A stretch of 64,000 nt of DNA from Cerrena zonata. Taxonomy: Eukaryota > Basidiomycota > Agaricomycetes > Polyporales > Cerrenaceae. Positions within the stretch are counted from its first letter, which is position 1; each line of letters starts with the position of its first letter. Under the pieces are notes generated by a model that was not told where the DNA came from, made no database searches, and worked only from the letters and a program-made list of their open reading frames with translations. The position numbers and the translations under genes are program-made. Below, piece after piece: positions 26,555-36,713 of this stretch. Location of the stretch: the NCBI GenBank assembly GCA_038087015.1, contig JASBNA010000049.1:1-64000 (forward strand), written 5' to 3'.

Positions 26555-29500
26555 ATGGTTTCTGCATATGACGTTGGTACCCGTTGTTGGTATCCTGATG
26601 AAAAACTAGGTTGGATAGGTGCCTCTGTTAAATCAAATAATAAACAAGGTGAGAAATATATATTAGAATTTGTTTCAGAAACTGATGAAGAATTGGTTTT
26701 CACCGTGGAGGCCGATAATTTAAATGAAGAAAACGATAAATTACCCCCATTAAGAAACCCTCCTATTTTAGAAGCTGCAGAAGATTTAACTAGTTTATCT
26801 TATCTTAATGAACCAGCAGTGTTACATGCAATTAAACTTCGTTATTCTCAATTGAATATTTATACTTATTCCGGTATTGTTTTAATTGCCACTAATCCTT
26901 TCCAAAGAGTTGATCAATTATATACTCAAGATATCATTCAAGCTTATGCTGGTAAAAGAAGAGGTGAATTGGATCCTCATTTATTTGCTATTGCTGAAGA
27001 TGCTTATAGATGTATGAAATTAGATGGTAATAATCAAACCATTGTTGTTAGTGGTGAATCTGGTGCTGGTAAAACCGTAAGTGCTAAATATATTATGAGA
27101 TATTTTGCTTCGGTTGAAGAAGAATCAGAATTACAAAATAATATTGGTACTGAACATAAATCGGATATGTCTGATGTTGAAAAACAAATTTTAGCCACTA
27201 ATCCAATTATGGAAGCTTTTGGTAATGCTAAAACTACTAGAAATGATAACTCTTCCCGTTTTGGTAAATATTTGGAAATTTTATTCGATAATAAAACTTC
27301 TATTATCGGTGCTAGAATTAGAACTTATTTATTAGAAAGATCAAGATTAGTTTTCCAACCTTCAAGTGAAAGAAATTATCATATTTTTTATCAATTATTA
27401 GCTGGTATGAATGAAGATGATAAATTGGCTCTTGGTTTAACTAGTGCTTCGGATTATAAATATACTAATCAAGGTGGTAATCCTGACATTAAAGGTGTTG
27501 ATGATGCTGCTGAATTTAAAATTACCAAAGATGCTTTAGCTTTAATTGGTATAGATGATTCAAAACAATTAGAAATTTATAAAATTTTAGCGGCTTTATT
27601 ACATTTAGGTAATATTGAAATTACTGCTACAAGAAATGATGCTTTATTATCTTTTGATGAACCTAATTTAGTTAAAGCTTGTGATCTTTTAGGTATTGAT
27701 GCTTTTTCTTTTAGTAAATGGTGTGTTAAAAAACAAATTACTACTAGATCAGAAAAAATTGTCAGTAATTTAAATCATAAACAAGCTTTAGTTGCCAGAG
27801 ATTCTTTTTCAAAATATATTTATTCTGCATTATTTGATTGGTTAGTTGATTATGTTAATACTGATTTATGTCCTCCAGAAGTTGCTGCTAATATAAAATC
27901 ATTTATTGGTGTTTTAGATATTTATGGTTTTGAACATTTTGAAAAAAATTCTTTTGAACAATTTTGTATTAACTATGCTAATGAAAAATTACAACAAGAA
28001 TTTAATCAACATGTTTTCAAATTAGAACAAGAAGAATATGTTAAAGAAGAAATTGAATGGTCTTTTATTGATTTTGCTGATAATCAACCTTGTATCAATT
28101 TAATTGAAAGTAGATTAGGTATCTTATCTCTTTTAGATGAGGAATCAAGATTACCAGCTGGTAATGATCAATCTTGGATTGAAAAAATGTATCAAACTTT
28201 AGATAAAGAACCAACTAATAAAGTTTTCAAAAAACCAAGATTTGGTCAAACTAAATTTATTGTTAGTCATTATGCTCTTGATGTTACTTATGATATTGAT
28301 GGATTTATCGAAAAAAATAGAGATACTGTTGGTGAAGGTCATTTAGAAGTTATGAAAAATTCAACTAATCCTTTATTAATTGATGTTTTATCAATTATTG
28401 ATAAAACTGCTGCTGCTTTAGAAGCAAATAAGCCACCAGTGGCAAATGGTAGAAAATCCATTGCTAGTAAAAAACCAACTTTAGGTTCAATGTTTAAAAA
28501 TTCTTTAATTGAACTTATGAAAACTATTGATTCTACAAATGTTCATTATATTAGATGTATAAAACCAAACGAAGAAAAGAAAGCCTGGGAATTTGACTCA
28601 TTAATGGTGTTGTCTCAATTAAGGGCTTGTGGTGTTTTAGAAACTATTAGAATATCTTGTGCTGGTTTCCCATCTAGATGGTCATATGTTGAATTTGCTG
28701 ATAGATATCACATTTTAGTCCCATCTGATTTATGGATTGGTGTTATGGCTGGTGAAACTACTCAAGAATCAGTTACCGAATTATGTAATGGAATTTTGAG
28801 TAATAATATTGAAGATAAAGGTAAATATCAATTAGGTAATACTAAAATTTTCTTCAAAGCTGGTATGTTGGCTCATTTTGAAAAATTAAGATCTGATAAA
28901 TTACATAGATCTGCTGTTATGATTCAAAAAAATATGAGAAAACATTACTATCGTAAAAAATATTTGGAAATTCAAAAATCTCATAATAATTTACAATCAG
29001 TTATTCGTGGGTTTATTATAAGAGATCGTATTAGAAAAGAAATTGAAAATAATGCTGCTATTAAAATCCAAACTTTGGTTAGAGGTTACGTTTCAAGACA
29101 AATCTTCAATAATACCATTAATAGTATTACTGTTTTACAAAAATCAATTAGAGGTTTGCAAACAAGAAGAAATCTTACTAAGATTAGAAGTGAACAATCA
29201 GCAATTGTTATTCAAAAATCTATTAAAGGTGTTTTAGCAAGACGTGATTATCAAAAACAAATGAAATCTGTTGTTTTAATTCAATCTTGTTTCAGAAGAA
29301 AATTAGCTGGTTATGAATTAAAGAGATTAAAATCTGATGCTAAATCAGTTAATCACTTGAAAGAGGTTTCTTATAAATTAGAAAATAAAGTGATTGAATT
29401 AACTCAATCATTAACTTCTAAAATTCAAGATAATAAAAAATTAGTAACCGAAATTGCTAATTTGAAAAATTTACTTGATCAATCAAGTAATGCTCGTGAA

Positions 29501-31267
29501 ACTTTGAAAACTAGAGAAATTGAATTTAATGAAAAACTTGATTCTCAAGGTGCTGATCATCAAAAAGAAATTGAAAATTTTAATAGAGAATTAGAATCTA
29601 TTAAATCTGAATATACTTCAGCTGAACAAAAAATTGAACAATTAACTAAAGAACAAGCTGAATTAAGACAAGAAGTTCAACGTAATATTGAAGAATTAAA
29701 TAAAGCTAAAGATGCTCTTGTTAAACGTGATACCATTGAAGTTGATTTGAAGACTCATATTGAACAATTAAAATCAGAAATTGCTACTTTACAAAGTCAA
29801 CAAAAGAATATGGTTAACAATAAAACTAGAAGCATCAGTAGTAAACGTCATAGCAGTGCTATTGGTTGGAATTCGCCAACTTCATTGGATCAAAGTAATA
29901 GACCAGTTTCTGTTATTGCTGTATCTAATGATGATTTTGCCAATATTGATGACATAAACGATGAATTATTCAGATTATTGAGAGATTCAAGACAATTACA
30001 CAGAGAAATGGTTGAAGGATTATTGAAAGGTTTGAAAATTCCACCAGCCGGTGTTGCTGCTGATCTTACTAGAAAAGAAGTTTTATTCCCAGCAAGAATT
30101 ATCATTATTATCTTATCTGATATGTGGAGATTGGGTCTTACCAAAGAAAGTGAAGAATTTTTGGGTGAAGTTTTAGCTGCAATTCAACAAATTGTTTCTA
30201 CTTTGAAAGATGAAGATGTTATTCCAAATGGTGCATTCTGGTTATCAAATACACATGAATTATATTCATTCGTTTCTTATGCTCAACAAACAATTATTGC
30301 TAATGATACTTTGTCACATGAAATGAGTGAAGAAGAATTCGAAGAATACTTGAAATTAGTTGCAGTTGTTAAAGAAGATTTTGAATCTCTTTCTTATAAT
30401 ATTTACAATATGTGGATGAAAAAAATGGAAAAAGATTTAGAAAAGAAGGCTGTTTCAGCAGTTGTTTTATCTCAATCTTTACCAGGATTCATGGCTCCGG
30501 AAAATTCACCATTTTTGGCTAAAGTATTTTCTCCTGGTATTCAATATAAAATGGATGATATTTTAACTTTTTTCAATAACGTTTATTGGTCCATGAAATC
30601 TTATTTCATTGAACATGAAGTTATGAATGAAGTTATTATTGAATTATTAAGATTTGTTGATGCATTATGTTTTAATGATTTAATCATGAGACGTAATTTC
30701 TTATCTTGGAAGAGAGGTTTACAATTAAATTATAATGTTACCAGATTGGAAGAATGGTGTAAGAGTCATGAAATTCAAGAAGGCTCATTATATTTAAGTC
30801 ATTTACTTCAAGCTGCAAAATTATTACAATTACGTAAAAATACTCCAGATGATATCGAAATCATTTATGAAATTTGTTATGCATTAAAACCAATTCAAAT
30901 TCAAAAATTAATTTCTCAATATTATGTTGCTGATTACGAAACTCCAATTGCTCCAAAAGTTTTACAAGCTGTTGCTGATAAAGTTAAAGCTAATGAAGGT
31001 GCTACTAATGAAGATTTATTTGAAATGGTTTCTACCGATGGTCATTTCAATGATCCATTTAGAACTGTTGATTTGAGACCATTCTCCAGAGTTGAAGCCT
31101 ATGTTCCAGCATGGTTAAGCTTACCAGTTATTCGTAGAATTGTTGAATTAGTTGCTAAGAATGCATCTGCTCAAGAAGCTAATAATAATGCAGCTGAAAG
31201 CGAGAATAACGATCAATTCAATGATGTTCAATTGAACGGTAATCCAGCCACCATTGCTGAAGCCTAA
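26555..31267 (+). CDS. MYO2: Class V myosin heavy chain
   Basis: Actin-based motor that carries secretory vesicles, vacuoles and other organelles into the bud. It has 1570 residues, the full class V length. The motor domain starts with an SH3-like fold (GTRCWYPDEKLGWIGA); the P-loop is GESGAGKTVSAKY, switch I NDNSSRFGKY, switch II DIYGFEHFE, and the converter end is LGNTKIFFKAG. About six IQ repeats follow (residues 785-930), then a coiled coil (about 935-1090) and the globular DIL cargo-binding domain (about 1150-1530). Codon use is extremely A/T-ending (TTA, GGT, AAT), in contrast to CYB2 next door. In C. albicans MYO2 lies near ACT1, consistent with conserved linkage (from memory). Confidence 0.98.
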   Translation: MVSAYDVGTRCWYPDEKLGWIGASVKSNNKQGEKYILEFVSETDEELVFTVEADNLNEENDKLPPLRNPPILEAAEDLTSLSYLNEPAVLHAIKLRYSQLNIYTYSGIVLIATNPFQRVDQLYTQDIIQAYAGKRRGELDPHLFAIAEDAYRCMKLDGNNQTIVVSGESGAGKTVSAKYIMRYFASVEEESELQNNIGTEHKSDMSDVEKQILATNPIMEAFGNAKTTRNDNSSRFGKYLEILFDNKTSIIGARIRTYLLERSRLVFQPSSERNYHIFYQLLAGMNEDDKLALGLTSASDYKYTNQGGNPDIKGVDDAAEFKITKDALALIGIDDSKQLEIYKILAALLHLGNIEITATRNDALLSFDEPNLVKACDLLGIDAFSFSKWCVKKQITTRSEKIVSNLNHKQALVARDSFSKYIYSALFDWLVDYVNTDLCPPEVAANIKSFIGVLDIYGFEHFEKNSFEQFCINYANEKLQQEFNQHVFKLEQEEYVKEEIEWSFIDFADNQPCINLIESRLGILSLLDEESRLPAGNDQSWIEKMYQTLDKEPTNKVFKKPRFGQTKFIVSHYALDVTYDIDGFIEKNRDTVGEGHLEVMKNSTNPLLIDVLSIIDKTAAALEANKPPVANGRKSIASKKPTLGSMFKNSLIELMKTIDSTNVHYIRCIKPNEEKKAWEFDSLMVLSQLRACGVLETIRISCAGFPSRWSYVEFADRYHILVPSDLWIGVMAGETTQESVTELCNGILSNNIEDKGKYQLGNTKIFFKAGMLAHFEKLRSDKLHRSAVMIQKNMRKHYYRKKYLEIQKSHNNLQSVIRGFIIRDRIRKEIENNAAIKIQTLVRGYVSRQIFNNTINSITVLQKSIRGLQTRRNLTKIRSEQSAIVIQKSIKGVLARRDYQKQMKSVVLIQSCFRRKLAGYELKRLKSDAKSVNHLKEVSYKLENKVIELTQSLTSKIQDNKKLVTEIANLKNLLDQSSNARETLKTREIEFNEKLDSQGADHQKEIENFNRELESIKSEYTSAEQKIEQLTKEQAELRQEVQRNIEELNKAKDALVKRDTIEVDLKTHIEQLKSEIATLQSQQKNMVNNKTRSISSKRHSSAIGWNSPTSLDQSNRPVSVIAVSNDDFANIDDINDELFRLLRDSRQLHREMVEGLLKGLKIPPAGVAADLTRKEVLFPARIIIIILSDMWRLGLTKESEEFLGEVLAAIQQIVSTLKDEDVIPNGAFWLSNTHELYSFVSYAQQTIIANDTLSHEMSEEEFEEYLKLVAVVKEDFESLSYNIYNMWMKKMEKDLEKKAVSAVVLSQSLPGFMAPENSPFLAKVFSPGIQYKMDDILTFFNNVYWSMKSYFIEHEVMNEVIIELLRFVDALCFNDLIMRRNFLSWKRGLQLNYNVTRLEEWCKSHEIQEGSLYLSHLLQAAKLLQLRKNTPDDIEIIYEICYALKPIQIQKLISQYYVADYETPIAPKVLQAVADKVKANEGATNEDLFEMVSTDGHFNDPFRTVDLRPFSRVEAYVPAWLSLPVIRRIVELVAKNASAQEANNNAAESENNDQFNDVQLNGNPATIAEA

Positions 31268-31659
31268 TTCACAATATGATAGTCCTTTTTATACTTACAT
31301 GCTGGCATTAATAATAAAAGCAAAATTAAATGAAAAAAAAAAAAATGAAAAAATTAAAAAAATATCAAAAAAACCAAAAACAATTCATACAAGGTTGATG
31401 TTAATCTCTATCTACTCTTAATTATACCCTTTAATTTTCTCTGACTTCTCTTTTCTTAACGTTTCTCTGGCTTCATTTATCTTTACATTAGTTTTCTTTC
31501 AAGTTTTGTTTGATTTTGCGTTTGTTCTCTTCTTTTATATATTTTTTATATCGATATTTTATTCATCATCTGTTGTTTATATAGCCCTTTACTTATCTAC
31601 ACCTCAAATACATAATAGTTGTTTTAAATGATATTCCGTATATACACAATTACCTAGGT
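31268..31659. other. Convergent 3' region of MYO2 and the BolA gene
   Basis: A-rich then T-rich sequence with several TATATA words, compatible with two transcription termination regions. No gene is seen. Confidence 0.5.
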
Positions 31660-32118
31660 CTAGTTTTTAACCTCTGAAGAAGTCTTGGTCTTCATTTGCA
31701 AAGCATGAACACCCTTATTTTTTAATTCGTCATCTAAAAGTTGATAAATTAAACGATGTCTTGAAGGCATATTGAGACCGGAAAATTCATCACTAATGAT
31801 TTCAATTCTGAAATGAGATTCTTTCACATTTGAAGCACCCACCATTCCAGCGTGATGACTATGTTTATGAGAGTCATTAGCAATTTTCAAATAAGAAGGA
31901 TGAAACTTATCGGTTAATTTTTCTATTATTGATGATTCAATTGGACCCGATATCTTTGATTGGATAATGGTTGGTTGTGTGGTAGTGGAGTTCGACATGA
32001 TTTGAGAGATGCTCCTGCTAGCTGAAGGTCTTCCTATGATTCTTAAGCCACCCAACAAAGGTCTTGTAAACATTTGATGGTTTTTGAAGAGTTGAGTCGA
32101 GTTTAGTTGGTTTTTCAT
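31660..32118 (-). CDS. BOL1: BolA-family protein, mitochondrial (Bol1-like)
   Basis: BolA proteins pair with monothiol glutaredoxin to help insert 4Fe-4S clusters into mitochondrial enzymes. The 152 residues have a basic, Ser-rich N-terminus free of acidic residues (MKNQLNSTQLFKNHQMFTRP, then SASRSIS), suitable as a mitochondrial presequence. The BolA domain starts around residue 58 (GPIESSIIEKLTDKF), with the signature NDSHKHSHHAG, ESHFRIEII and MPSRHRLIYQLLDDEL. His residues in the HKHSHHAG loop are the likely cluster ligands. An internal ATG at M16 is an alternative start. A Bol1 (YAL044W-A) relation is preferred over Bol2 or Bol3 because of the presequence and HAG motif. Confidence 0.85.
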   Translation of the reverse strand: MKNQLNSTQLFKNHQMFTRPLLGGLRIIGRPSASRSISQIMSNSTTTQPTIIQSKISGPIESSIIEKLTDKFHPSYLKIANDSHKHSHHAGMVGASNVKESHFRIEIISDEFSGLNMPSRHRLIYQLLDDELKNKGVHALQMKTKTSSEVKN

Positions 32119-32231
32119 AGTACTCTTTTTTTTTTCAGCATTTTTTTGAACGAGTAATCTACAAAAAGATATTAATTAACAAATATATTCAAGAGGATGA
32201 AACTATGAAGAATGTTTTTAATATAAGCAAG

Positions 32232-32795
32232 TTATCGTCTTTTAACTTGGACTTGGCCCTTTTCTCTTCTTGCTTCTAATTTTGTTTGTCTTTTACTTTT
32301 AGTATTAGAAGACTTAGTACTGCTAGTTTTTTCTTCTTTCGTATTATTAGAGTCTTCAGCACCTTCAGCACCACCCCCGAAGAAGGATTTGGCAATGGAA
32401 GCAGCTTTATAAGCAGCATAACCTGGAATTACCAGGTATAACCACCAAACCTTATTGGAACCAAATATAATCATTAGCAAGTCGATTAACCAAGTAATGT
32501 AGATACAATCAAACATATACTCGAATAAACCTTCACCTTTCAAATCTTGGCCCGGTTTGATAAGCTTTGAATAACCATTTTCCAATCCGTAAATTGGTCT
32601 ACCACTTTTCTCTAAAGTATATTGACAGAAGAATGCTGGGAGTGAAAAAATCAAATAAGCCCATTTTGAAGAAGGTCTTTTGAACACAAGCAAAACCAAT
32701 AATGCTAATAAGTTTACTGTAATTGAAATCAAATGGAGTTCTTTCAAAGTGTTGGCATTGGAGGATGCTGTTTTCTTACTACTTTGTGAAGCCAT
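32232..32795 (-). CDS. SND2: ER protein Snd2/Env10 (TMEM208 family)
   Basis: Component of the SRP-independent (SND) route that targets membrane proteins to the ER. The start is the ATG at 32793-32795 (MASQSSKKTAS). The 187 residues contain a first hydrophobic hairpin (VNLLALLVLLVF, WAYLIFSLPAFF), the family-typical EKSGRP and GLENGYSKL blocks, and a second membrane pair (YITWLIDLLMIIF, WWLYLVIPGYAAY). The C-terminal tail is Lys/Ser-rich and ends VQVKRR. The length agrees with Env10/Snd2 (about 180). Confidence 0.85.
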   Translation of the reverse strand: MASQSSKKTASSNANTLKELHLISITVNLLALLVLLVFKRPSSKWAYLIFSLPAFFCQYTLEKSGRPIYGLENGYSKLIKPGQDLKGEGLFEYMFDCIYITWLIDLLMIIFGSNKVWWLYLVIPGYAAYKAASIAKSFFGGGAEGAEDSNNTKEEKTSSTKSSNTKSKRQTKLEARREKGQVQVKRR

Positions 32796-32989
32796 TGCCA
32801 ATGAATGATTTAAACTATTGTAAATAAAAATATTGTAAATGAAAAGGTATTCATTTTTTTTTTTTTTGCTTTATTCAAAGAGATCGTGTGGCCTCATAAT
32901 TTTTTTTTGACACTATAGCCAAATTTACAAGGTACTTCTTACAAGAATAAGAGATGGTATGTCTAGATAAAAGAGGTTGAGGTGATGAA

Positions 32990-33823
32990 TTATTGAGTCT
33001 TTTTAGAAGTTTTTGGAGCAATTCTTATTGGACCAATATACTTTGCAACCAAAGCCTTAAAATTTTGATGATAGAGATTAGAGAAAGGATAAGCTTGTAA
33101 TTGGGGATGGTTCAATACGGTAGAGATTTTGTAGTCCCATTGATGAATGACATCCTGGGTGTATTTGTTATCATTATATCTTAATTTAATGAAAACAACA
33201 ATGGATGCAAGCGTGAATAAGTACACCAACACGTAGGAAGGATCTTTAAAAATCATAAAGACCAAAAGGAAAGACTTCATGAGTAAAGCCAAAGGCAAGA
33301 AGACTTCCATATTAGCAGCAACAAGTAAGGCTTGTTGACTGTAGTTGGAAGTGAAGTGAATAATTTTTGAATTGATTGATTGTTGGCCTGCAATTGAAAT
33401 TGGTAAGGACGGTAATAAGTTTTTCTGAAAGTAATGTAAAACGTGGAATATAGAGAATACAATTAAGGAGTAGTATCCGTTAACTGGGCCAATTTTGAAG
33501 CTTGCTAACAAGAAAACTAATGAAAGACTCAAGTATTGGATATTTTCATCTTTAAAGCTCTGCAACTGGAGCAATTTGGCCACGTTCCAAGAATTCTTCA
33601 AATGAATCTGCTTGATAACTATTGAATAGGTTATAATGACCGAAACCAAGGTTAATTGGTAGAATTTCAAGGCTTTTGATTTATTAATGAAGGAAAACAA
33701 AAAGTCAAAAGTGAAAAACACTAAACTGGAAACATGGCCGATAAACCAGTAGAATTGAAGGGTCTTGGCCAATGGCATGACCGTCTGTACAAACGACTTG
33801 GGACGTGATTGAGTATTGGCCAT
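32990..33823 (-). CDS. POM33: Pom33/Per33 family nuclear pore membrane protein (TMEM33)
   Basis: Integral protein of the ER and nuclear envelope that helps organise nuclear pores. 277 residues with four to six hydrophobic segments (YWFIGHVSSLVFFTF; FYQLTLVSVIITYSIV; YLSLSLVFLLASF; LIVFSIFHVLHYF; YVLVYLFTLASIVVF). The N-terminus (SFVQTVMPLAKTLQFYWFIGH) and the C-terminal part (RLIRIAP-like end, here IGPIRIAPKTSKK) fit the family. Pom33 and its paralogue Per33 cannot be told apart here. Confidence 0.75.
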   Translation of the reverse strand: MANTQSRPKSFVQTVMPLAKTLQFYWFIGHVSSLVFFTFDFLFSFINKSKALKFYQLTLVSVIITYSIVIKQIHLKNSWNVAKLLQLQSFKDENIQYLSLSLVFLLASFKIGPVNGYYSLIVFSIFHVLHYFQKNLLPSLPISIAGQQSINSKIIHFTSNYSQQALLVAANMEVFLPLALLMKSFLLVFMIFKDPSYVLVYLFTLASIVVFIKLRYNDNKYTQDVIHQWDYKISTVLNHPQLQAYPFSNLYHQNFKALVAKYIGPIRIAPKTSKKTQ

Positions 33824-33922
33824 CTTGCCGGGTTTCTATTAACGAAGAGGATAAAGCTAGTGATGCCACTTGTAAAGGAGATGATTTTCCCATCGTTAAT
33901 TGATAAGCTCCGTGCCACGAAT

Positions 33923-33935
33923 GCACCCGTGCACC
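33923..33935 (+). promoter_or_regulatory. Rap1-like site GCACCCGTGCACC
   Basis: Lies between the divergent POM33 and zinc-ribbon genes. It shares CACCCGTGCACC with the site at 60361 and resembles the Rap1 consensus. Confidence 0.45.
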
Positions 33936-34102
33936 GGCGCAACCCCGATAAAAAAACGATCATTTCAAAGTGAAATCGTTTCAACACGAAGCAGTTACTC
34001 TTTCATCAAGTACAAGGAGTTTCAGTAGTTGATTGAGTTTAGGAATCACTAGAGAATCAGGGAGGGAAATGGATTTTTGTTTTTTTTTAATTGGGTGTAT
34101 GT

Positions 34103-34387
34103 ATGAAGTCCATCAATGGCGTTGGATACAAGACTAACCATTCTTTAGTTAAAGAGTTTAATAAACCATTAGACAATATTGGTAATATAACTTGTTATTG
34201 CGGTAATTGTCATAACCAGTCGGCGCATGCTATTAGAACCATTAACTGTATAACTTTGTTTTTCATTCCGGTGTTACCCTTTTATTTTTCTAAAAGATTG
34301 AAGTGCTCCATTTGCAATGCTTCGGGAGATCTCAACAAGGAGGCTCTAAGTAGATTAAATGAGGGTCAGCCCGTTGCAATTGGCTAA
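34103..34387 (+). CDS. Small zinc-ribbon protein (zinc-ribbon 15 type)
   Basis: 94 residues from the ATG at 34103 (MKSINGVGYKTNHSL). Two Cys pairs, CYCGNCHN and CSICNASG, flank a hydrophobic stretch (CITLFFIPVLPFYF) that may insert in a membrane. This CxxC-FIPV(L/I)P-CxxC arrangement is that of a small fungal zinc-ribbon family of unknown function. No catalytic residues are visible. The gene is divergent from POM33. Existence is supported by the conserved layout; function is unknown. Confidence 0.7.
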   Translation: MKSINGVGYKTNHSLVKEFNKPLDNIGNITCYCGNCHNQSAHAIRTINCITLFFIPVLPFYFSKRLKCSICNASGDLNKEALSRLNEGQPVAIG

Positions 34388-35345
34388 AAGTATATAGAAT
34401 ACATGATTGTTCTTTGAATATCCATTGTAAACTGGTAGGATGGTTGTTGATGTAGCCAAAAGCTTAAACCTTAGCCGTTCATCCCGTTCTTCTCTCCGAA
34501 TCATCCCATCCACTGTTGTCACTATACCCTGGCTGCTCTGCACCTCTGTACAGACTTTGATCACTCTGCTCCACTTCTACACTGTCCAGGTATACCCTTA
34601 TAACTGTCTCAACCGTCTACTTTCACCCTCCACTCTTACTTAACAAATATTTACTCTTCTGCTGATCCTTACTATCTCTTCGTCGTCTACCTATTATCTA
34701 CTTTGTCTACTTTGTCTACTTCGTCTACTTTGTCTACTTATTGTCTACTCATAGTCACAAACTAAGATTGCAAAAAATGAAAAATGAGTGCAAAAAATAA
34801 CATTTTCCGATTCAGCCGTTCTAAAAATTGACTGATTTTGCAGACTGCAAAATTGGCTGACAAACCAATTCCTTGACCCGAGTTCGTTTATACTTGTTTG
34901 GAGAACTATGGTTGTGTTATGTTCGTGAGATCAACAATGTACAGTAAAGTAAAACATGACCTCTCCCCTGCTAGATCGGATGTTCGTATAAGCTAATCAT
35001 ACAATTCGTCCTTACTGGGTTAAATTACTCAGATTGCTAGTTCTGCCGTATCCGGTTGGAACCTCCGAGAATGGGTTTCCTTTCAATGCGTTAATTTGGC
35101 AGCCCACTTGTCTTCCTTAGTAATGTCCCGTCAAAAGTAGTCCCGGATACCCTTTCTTCTAAGACTTTCCTTGAGTCCCGAATAAATATATTTCTGCTTA
35201 ATACGGGGCTATATAAACCCTGGCAGCCTACCCCTATTTCAATTCTGATTATCCCTATCATCATTCCAAAATAACTTTGTGTTTGTTTCAAAAAAATTGT
35301 TGATAAATTAATTTTTTTTTTTTTTGCAATCATTCTAATTTAAAC
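34388..35345. other. Long promoter region of the Hsp30-like gene
   Basis: 958 bp without a gene. It holds the 9-bp repeat at 34700-34749, several TGCAAAA words (34770-34855) and a GC-richer stretch at 35040-35190. Such a long upstream region suits a stress-regulated gene. Confidence 0.5.
34700..34749. repeat. 9-bp tandem repeat TTTGTCTAC
   Basis: Five copies of a GTCTACTTT unit with single-base variants, between the zinc-ribbon and Hsp30-like genes. Confidence 0.8.
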
Positions 35346-36365
35346 ATGGCTGCTATCGATATTTTTAAACGTGCTGGTAATGAAGCACTTGAGGTGAATC
35401 CTCCCAACCCTTCAATTGATATTCACTTAACTAATCATGGGTCCGATTGGTTATGGGCTGCATTTTCTGTGTTTGCATTATTTGCAATCGCTCATGCCGT
35501 CATTTATGGATTCGTAAGCTCTAAATCAAGTGCTTTGAAAAAATCCTTGTTGGTGGTACCCTTATTTACAAATGCAGTTTTGGCTTATACTTACTTTACT
35601 TATGCTTCTAATTTAGGTTATACTTCTACCAGAACTGAATTCAAACATGTCTCAACCGATAGAGATCTTTACCGTAGACAAATATTCTACGTTAAATATA
35701 TTGGTTACTTTTTGGCTTGGCCCTTTAACTTATTTGCAATCACAGTGGCTACAAGCACTTTGAGAGATAGTTCAATTAACTCTTCCACTGGTGAAAATTT
35801 CACCCGTTTACTTTCTTTGATTTCAAACTTGGCTACTAAACTTTTGGCTACAGAAATTTTTGTTCTTGGTTTACTTATTGGTGGATTAATTCATTCTACT
35901 TATAAATGGGGTTATTTCACTTTTGCTGTCACTGCTCAATTATTTGCAATCACCTTGATTTCTTTCAATCTTTCAAGATCTTATCGTGCCTTGTCTGCCA
36001 ATAAACTTGCAAACTTGTTAATTGTTTTCCAAATCATCGTTTGGATCTTATATCCAATTGCCTGGGGTTTAAGTGAAGGTGGTAATAAGATTCAACCAGA
36101 TTCTGAAGCGGTCTTCTATGGTATCTTGGATTTAATCACTTTCGCTTTTGTTCCAACCATTTTAACTTGGTTGAATGTCAAAGATGTTGATGAAGGTTTC
36201 TTCCATAACTGGTTTAGATCAGGCTCCCTTTCTGAAAAACATATTGGTGGAAGTCCAAGAGTTTCGGGTGACACCGCTTTCTCTCCTGCTCCAGCTGCTA
36301 CCGATGAACCTGTTGCTGAACCTGAAGCTACCGCTTCAACTAATCAACAAACTGAATCAGTCTAA
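35346..36365 (+). CDS. Opsin-like heat-shock membrane protein (Hsp30/Yro2/Mrh1 family)
   Basis: Seven-helix plasma-membrane protein of the fungal opsin-related group, which in yeast is induced by heat, acids or ethanol and restrains the H+-ATPase. 339 residues; helices are visible from about residue 35 (LWAAFSVFALFAIAHAVIYGF) to 275 (LDLITFAFVPTILTWL). In helix 7 the retinal-binding Lys is absent (DLITFAFVP has no K), so this is not a photoreceptor. The tail of 50 residues is Pro/Ala/Glu-rich. Hsp30, Yro2 and Mrh1 are paralogues and the exact counterpart is not decided. The long upstream region suggests stress control. Confidence 0.88.
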   Translation: MAAIDIFKRAGNEALEVNPPNPSIDIHLTNHGSDWLWAAFSVFALFAIAHAVIYGFVSSKSSALKKSLLVVPLFTNAVLAYTYFTYASNLGYTSTRTEFKHVSTDRDLYRRQIFYVKYIGYFLAWPFNLFAITVATSTLRDSSINSSTGENFTRLLSLISNLATKLLATEIFVLGLLIGGLIHSTYKWGYFTFAVTAQLFAITLISFNLSRSYRALSANKLANLLIVFQIIVWILYPIAWGLSEGGNKIQPDSEAVFYGILDLITFAFVPTILTWLNVKDVDEGFFHNWFRSGSLSEKHIGGSPRVSGDTAFSPAPAATDEPVAEPEATASTNQQTESV

Positions 36366-36713
36366 TAGCTGATTATGAGAAAAACTAGATATTTCGTTTT
36401 CTCTCTTGTCTTTTAAACTCAAGGTATTAATACCCTCTTCAAGTCCTTGTTTTAATAGACCCTTCTGAGTCTTTTCTTATGTTAGATTAGATTCTTCTAT
36501 ATCTTACAAAATAATAAATAAAAAAAAAAAAACTGCTTATGTCTTACGAGAGCTTAACGTTATACGAATAAATGATTAAATAGTGATTAATAAATGTTTC
36601 CTTACATAAATCTTACATTTGTAGCGTATTGATAAGTTTGTTTTTGACTGAAAGAAATCATCTTTGACATCGTTTGATAGACTGTTACTATAAAAATTGA
36701 TATACATTAAAAG
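36366..36713. other. Convergent 3' region
   Basis: AT-rich 3' region shared by the Hsp30-like and phosphate-transporter genes. No gene is seen. Confidence 0.5.
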
